Source: Cupriavidus taiwanensis LMG 19424
GTDB lineage: Bacteria; Pseudomonadota; Gammaproteobacteria; Burkholderiales; Burkholderiaceae
Direction of reading: 5' to 3'
DNA: 64,000 bases
NCBI RefSeq assembly: GCF_000069785.1
Contig: NC_010528.1
Span: 1,984,001-2,048,000, forward strand
Notes under the pieces: generated by a model
The model's database searches: none
What the model saw: the letters and a program-made list of their open reading frames with translations, nothing else
What the model was told of the DNA's origin: nothing
Program-made: the position numbers and the translations under genes
Shown: piece by piece, positions 62,205 to 64,000 of the stretch
How the letters are laid out: every line of letters starts with the position of its first letter
Position numbering within the stretch: position 1 is the stretch's first letter

Positions 62205-62315
62205 TACAATGCCGCTCGGACGGGCCTCCTCGCATGGTGGCGCGGTCAACCTGGTCAGGTCGGGAACGAAGCAGCCACAGCCGTTTTCCGCCAGTGCCGA
62301 GGGTCAGGCTCGTCC
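62205..62315 (+). ncRNA. ffs: 4.5S SRP RNA (small bacterial type) with its -10 box
   Basis: The RNA spans about 62218-62315 (98 bases): 5' GGACGGGCCT pairs with 3' AGGCTCGTCC, and the conserved tip GGTCAGGTCGGGAACGAAGCAGCC with its GGAA tetraloop is present. It is the RNA of the signal recognition particle that targets membrane proteins with Ffh. TACAAT at 62205-62210 gives a -10 box placed right for transcription starting at the first base. Confidence 0.93.
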
Positions 62316-62507
62316 ACCTTACACTTCCCTTCCGCAGTATCCCTTTCCGCTGTACCCCTTCCGCTTCCCTGCAGCCTGTCTGTCACTCGCGCCAGCGGCC
62401 CGCAGCGCAGTCCCTGTCACTTTAGTACAGCCAGGCCGCCACCGCGCGCGCCATGCGCCCCATTTTGCGCCGATTCCGCTGCCCTTGCCGGCGCGTCGCG
62501 CCAGCCT

Positions 62508-64000
62508 TCAGAACAGCGAACCCTGTTGCGGAACCGGCGGAGCCAGGCGCTCGGCGGGAATCCATTCGCCCTCTGCGGTGGCCACGCCCGCCTCGACGCG
62601 CTTGCCCGGGAACATCGGCGCGATCGCCGCCGCGTAGCGTCCCAGCTGCGCGCGATAGGCCGCGTGCTCCTGCGGCAGCAAGCGCAGCTTGTAGTCGATG
62701 ATGACGACGCGCTCGTCGAATTCGACCAGCCGGTCGATACGCAACAGCCGGCCACGCGCGTCATACAGTTCGACCTCGTTGCGCGCGCTGCACGCATCCC
62801 CCGCGGCCAATAGCGGCGCCAGCACCGGCGCGCGCAGCATCGTGGCCACTGCCGCCAGCGCCTCTTCCACTTGCTGCCGCCAGGCCGAACGGGCCGCCGT
62901 GGTGTGCGCGCCAGTCAGGGGGAACCACCGCAATACGGTATCGATCGCAGGCACGCCGGCAAAGGCCCCGGGATAGCGCGTCAGCCGCTCCAGCAGCGCG
63001 TGCACCAGTTCGCCATGGCGGGCCGCGGCGGCGTTGAAGACGATGCCGTCGGAGTCGTCCGGAGCTTGCGCGTCGTCGTCGGCAATGCCGGCCTGCCGCG
63101 CATCGTCGATGGCGTCGCGGTAGCGCAGCCGGAAGTCGGTGAAGCGCACCGGCTCGCTGAGTCGCGCGGGAAGCAATGCTTGCGCATCGGCCGCATCGCC
63201 CCGGGCATCGGGATAGGCCGGCACCATTTCGCCGACGCCCGCGGCCTGCAGCCGCACATACCAGCTGCCGGCGATCTCGGCATTGCCTTCGCCGGCGCTG
63301 CCGCGGCTGGCACGCCCCTTGACGCCGCTGACCAGCAGGCCCTGCTGCGCGCGCGTCATGGCCACGTACAGCAGGTTCCAGTTCTCGCGCTCGCCCAGCG
63401 CCGCCTCGGCTTCGAACAGCGGCGCGCGCGCCAGCCCGCGCTCGCTGCGCTTGCCGTACGCGGAGAAATGGCGCGGCACCGGCGACGACGGCGGCCAGTC
63501 GACCAGGATGCCGCCGCGGTCCGCGGCCGGCTCGCTGTGGTTGGCATCGAGCAGCACCACGAACGGCGCTTCCAGTCCCTTGGCGGCATGCACGGTCAGG
63601 ATATGGACCGCATCGAGGCCGGCGTAGGCCGGATCGTCCCCGGCCGGCTCGAGGTCTTCGGCGTGATCGCCCATGCCGCCTTCGTCGGGACTCTCGCCTT
63701 CGTCGCCGCGACGGATTTCCTGCAGCTCGTCGATAAACTTGGGCAGGCTCGGATAACGCCCGCCGTCGAGGTCCAGCGACAGCTTGAGGAAGGCATCGAG
63801 GTTGGCCAGCACCTGTTCGCGGATATCCGGCGGCGCGGCCTCGGCGTAGCGGCGCCGCACCTCGCCGCCGTGGAAGATCTGGTCGATCAGGTCATGCACC
63901 GGCTGGTGCGGCGCGACCCGCAGCCACTGCCGCAGCCGCGGCACGCCTTCGCGCAGCGCGTCGGAAACCTGCGCCGGCAGCCCGGCGGCCTCGATGCGCG
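62508..64000 (-). CDS. AddA/RecB-like UvrD helicase-nuclease, C-terminal part (cut at right edge)
   Basis: 496 residues to the window edge; the N-terminal half lies outside. UvrD-like motifs V and VI are visible: VHILTVHAAKGLEAPFVVLL and LLYVAMTRAQQGLL. The C-terminal region has RIDRLVEFDERVVIIDYKLR, the D...DYK core of a PD-(D/E)XK nuclease, as in AddA and RecB. It probably processes double-strand breaks with a partner (AddB-like) expected beyond the edge. An internal ATG at 63944 is not the start, because the frame stays open to 64000. Confidence 0.9.
   Translation of the reverse strand, partial: RIEAAGLPAQVSDALREGVPRLRQWLRVAPHQPVHDLIDQIFHGGEVRRRYAEAAPPDIREQVLANLDAFLKLSLDLDGGRYPSLPKFIDELQEIRRGDEGESPDEGGMGDHAEDLEPAGDDPAYAGLDAVHILTVHAAKGLEAPFVVLLDANHSEPAADRGGILVDWPPSSPVPRHFSAYGKRSERGLARAPLFEAEAALGERENWNLLYVAMTRAQQGLLVSGVKGRASRGSAGEGNAEIAGSWYVRLQAAGVGEMVPAYPDARGDAADAQALLPARLSEPVRFTDFRLRYRDAIDDARQAGIADDDAQAPDDSDGIVFNAAAARHGELVHALLERLTRYPGAFAGVPAIDTVLRWFPLTGAHTTAARSAWRQQVEEALAAVATMLRAPVLAPLLAAGDACSARNEVELYDARGRLLRIDRLVEFDERVVIIDYKLRLLPQEHAAYRAQLGRYAAAIAPMFPGKRVEAGVATAEGEWIPAERLAPPVPQQGSLF

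Noticed and set aside
62052..62217. Possible cobalamin riboswitch upstream of nrdJ
   Set aside because: No recognisable B12-box or multi-stem core; only an 8-bp hairpin (62136-62157), and the plus-strand SRP RNA occupies the adjacent region.

Overview
The window is GC-rich chromosomal DNA from a betaproteobacterium of the Burkholderiales, most likely Cupriavidus or a close Ralstonia relative. This rests on gene order (ndk-rlmN-pilW-rodZ-ispG-hisS-yfgM-bamB-der-hfq-hflX-hflK-hflC-hisZ-purA-hpt; surE-pcm-nlpD-rpoS; dnaX-ybaB-recR), the presence of hisZ, the Bug-type solute receptor, the class II ribonucleotide reductase and the protein sequences. It is almost all core genome. I saw no insertion sequence, prophage, integrase, CRISPR array or rRNA operon. 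RNA genes are one tRNA-Leu(CAG) and the small 4.5S SRP RNA.

Layout. 1-4354: a CinA/MoaB-like fragment, an EI24 membrane protein, and a compact set encoding a sterol-desaturase-like membrane hydroxylase, an exported polysaccharide deacetylase and an exported YVTN beta-propeller. 4497-12322: hrpA and argA diverge from one palindromic -10 element, followed by yggX, rpiA and talB. 12399-16746: rnr-rlmB-sirtuin operon, with tRNA-Leu diverging from rnr. 17090-18199: an Rrf2 regulator and an NAD(P)-binding protein, each preceded by the same operator-like repeat. 18215-35680: the long leftward housekeeping cluster from ndk to hpt, covering translation, RNA modification, outer-membrane assembly, isoprenoid, histidine and purine functions, and the Hfl membrane-protease modulators; hflX is frameshifted here. 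36054-43885: a BI-1 family membrane protein, rlmD, two nuclease-type proteins and the surE-pcm-nlpD-rpoS stress cluster.

44105-56045 is the accessory part: a quinone oxidoreductase, a porin diverging from a TctD/TctE-like two-component system, a NitT/TauT-type ABC transporter, and a LysR - CoA-transferase - HMG-CoA-lyase-like - Bug receptor set that looks like uptake and CoA-dependent cleavage of a small branched dicarboxylate. 56117-64000 returns to core functions: recR, ybaB, dnaX, nrdJ, the SRP RNA, and the C-terminal part of an AddA/RecB-like helicase-nuclease cut by the window edge.

Points most worth a second look: the 12-bp palindrome that supplies -10 boxes to both hrpA and argA with almost no leader on either side; the hflX frameshift in a GC-dinucleotide run; the paired Rrf2 operators; and the CoA-transferase/lyase/Bug cluster.
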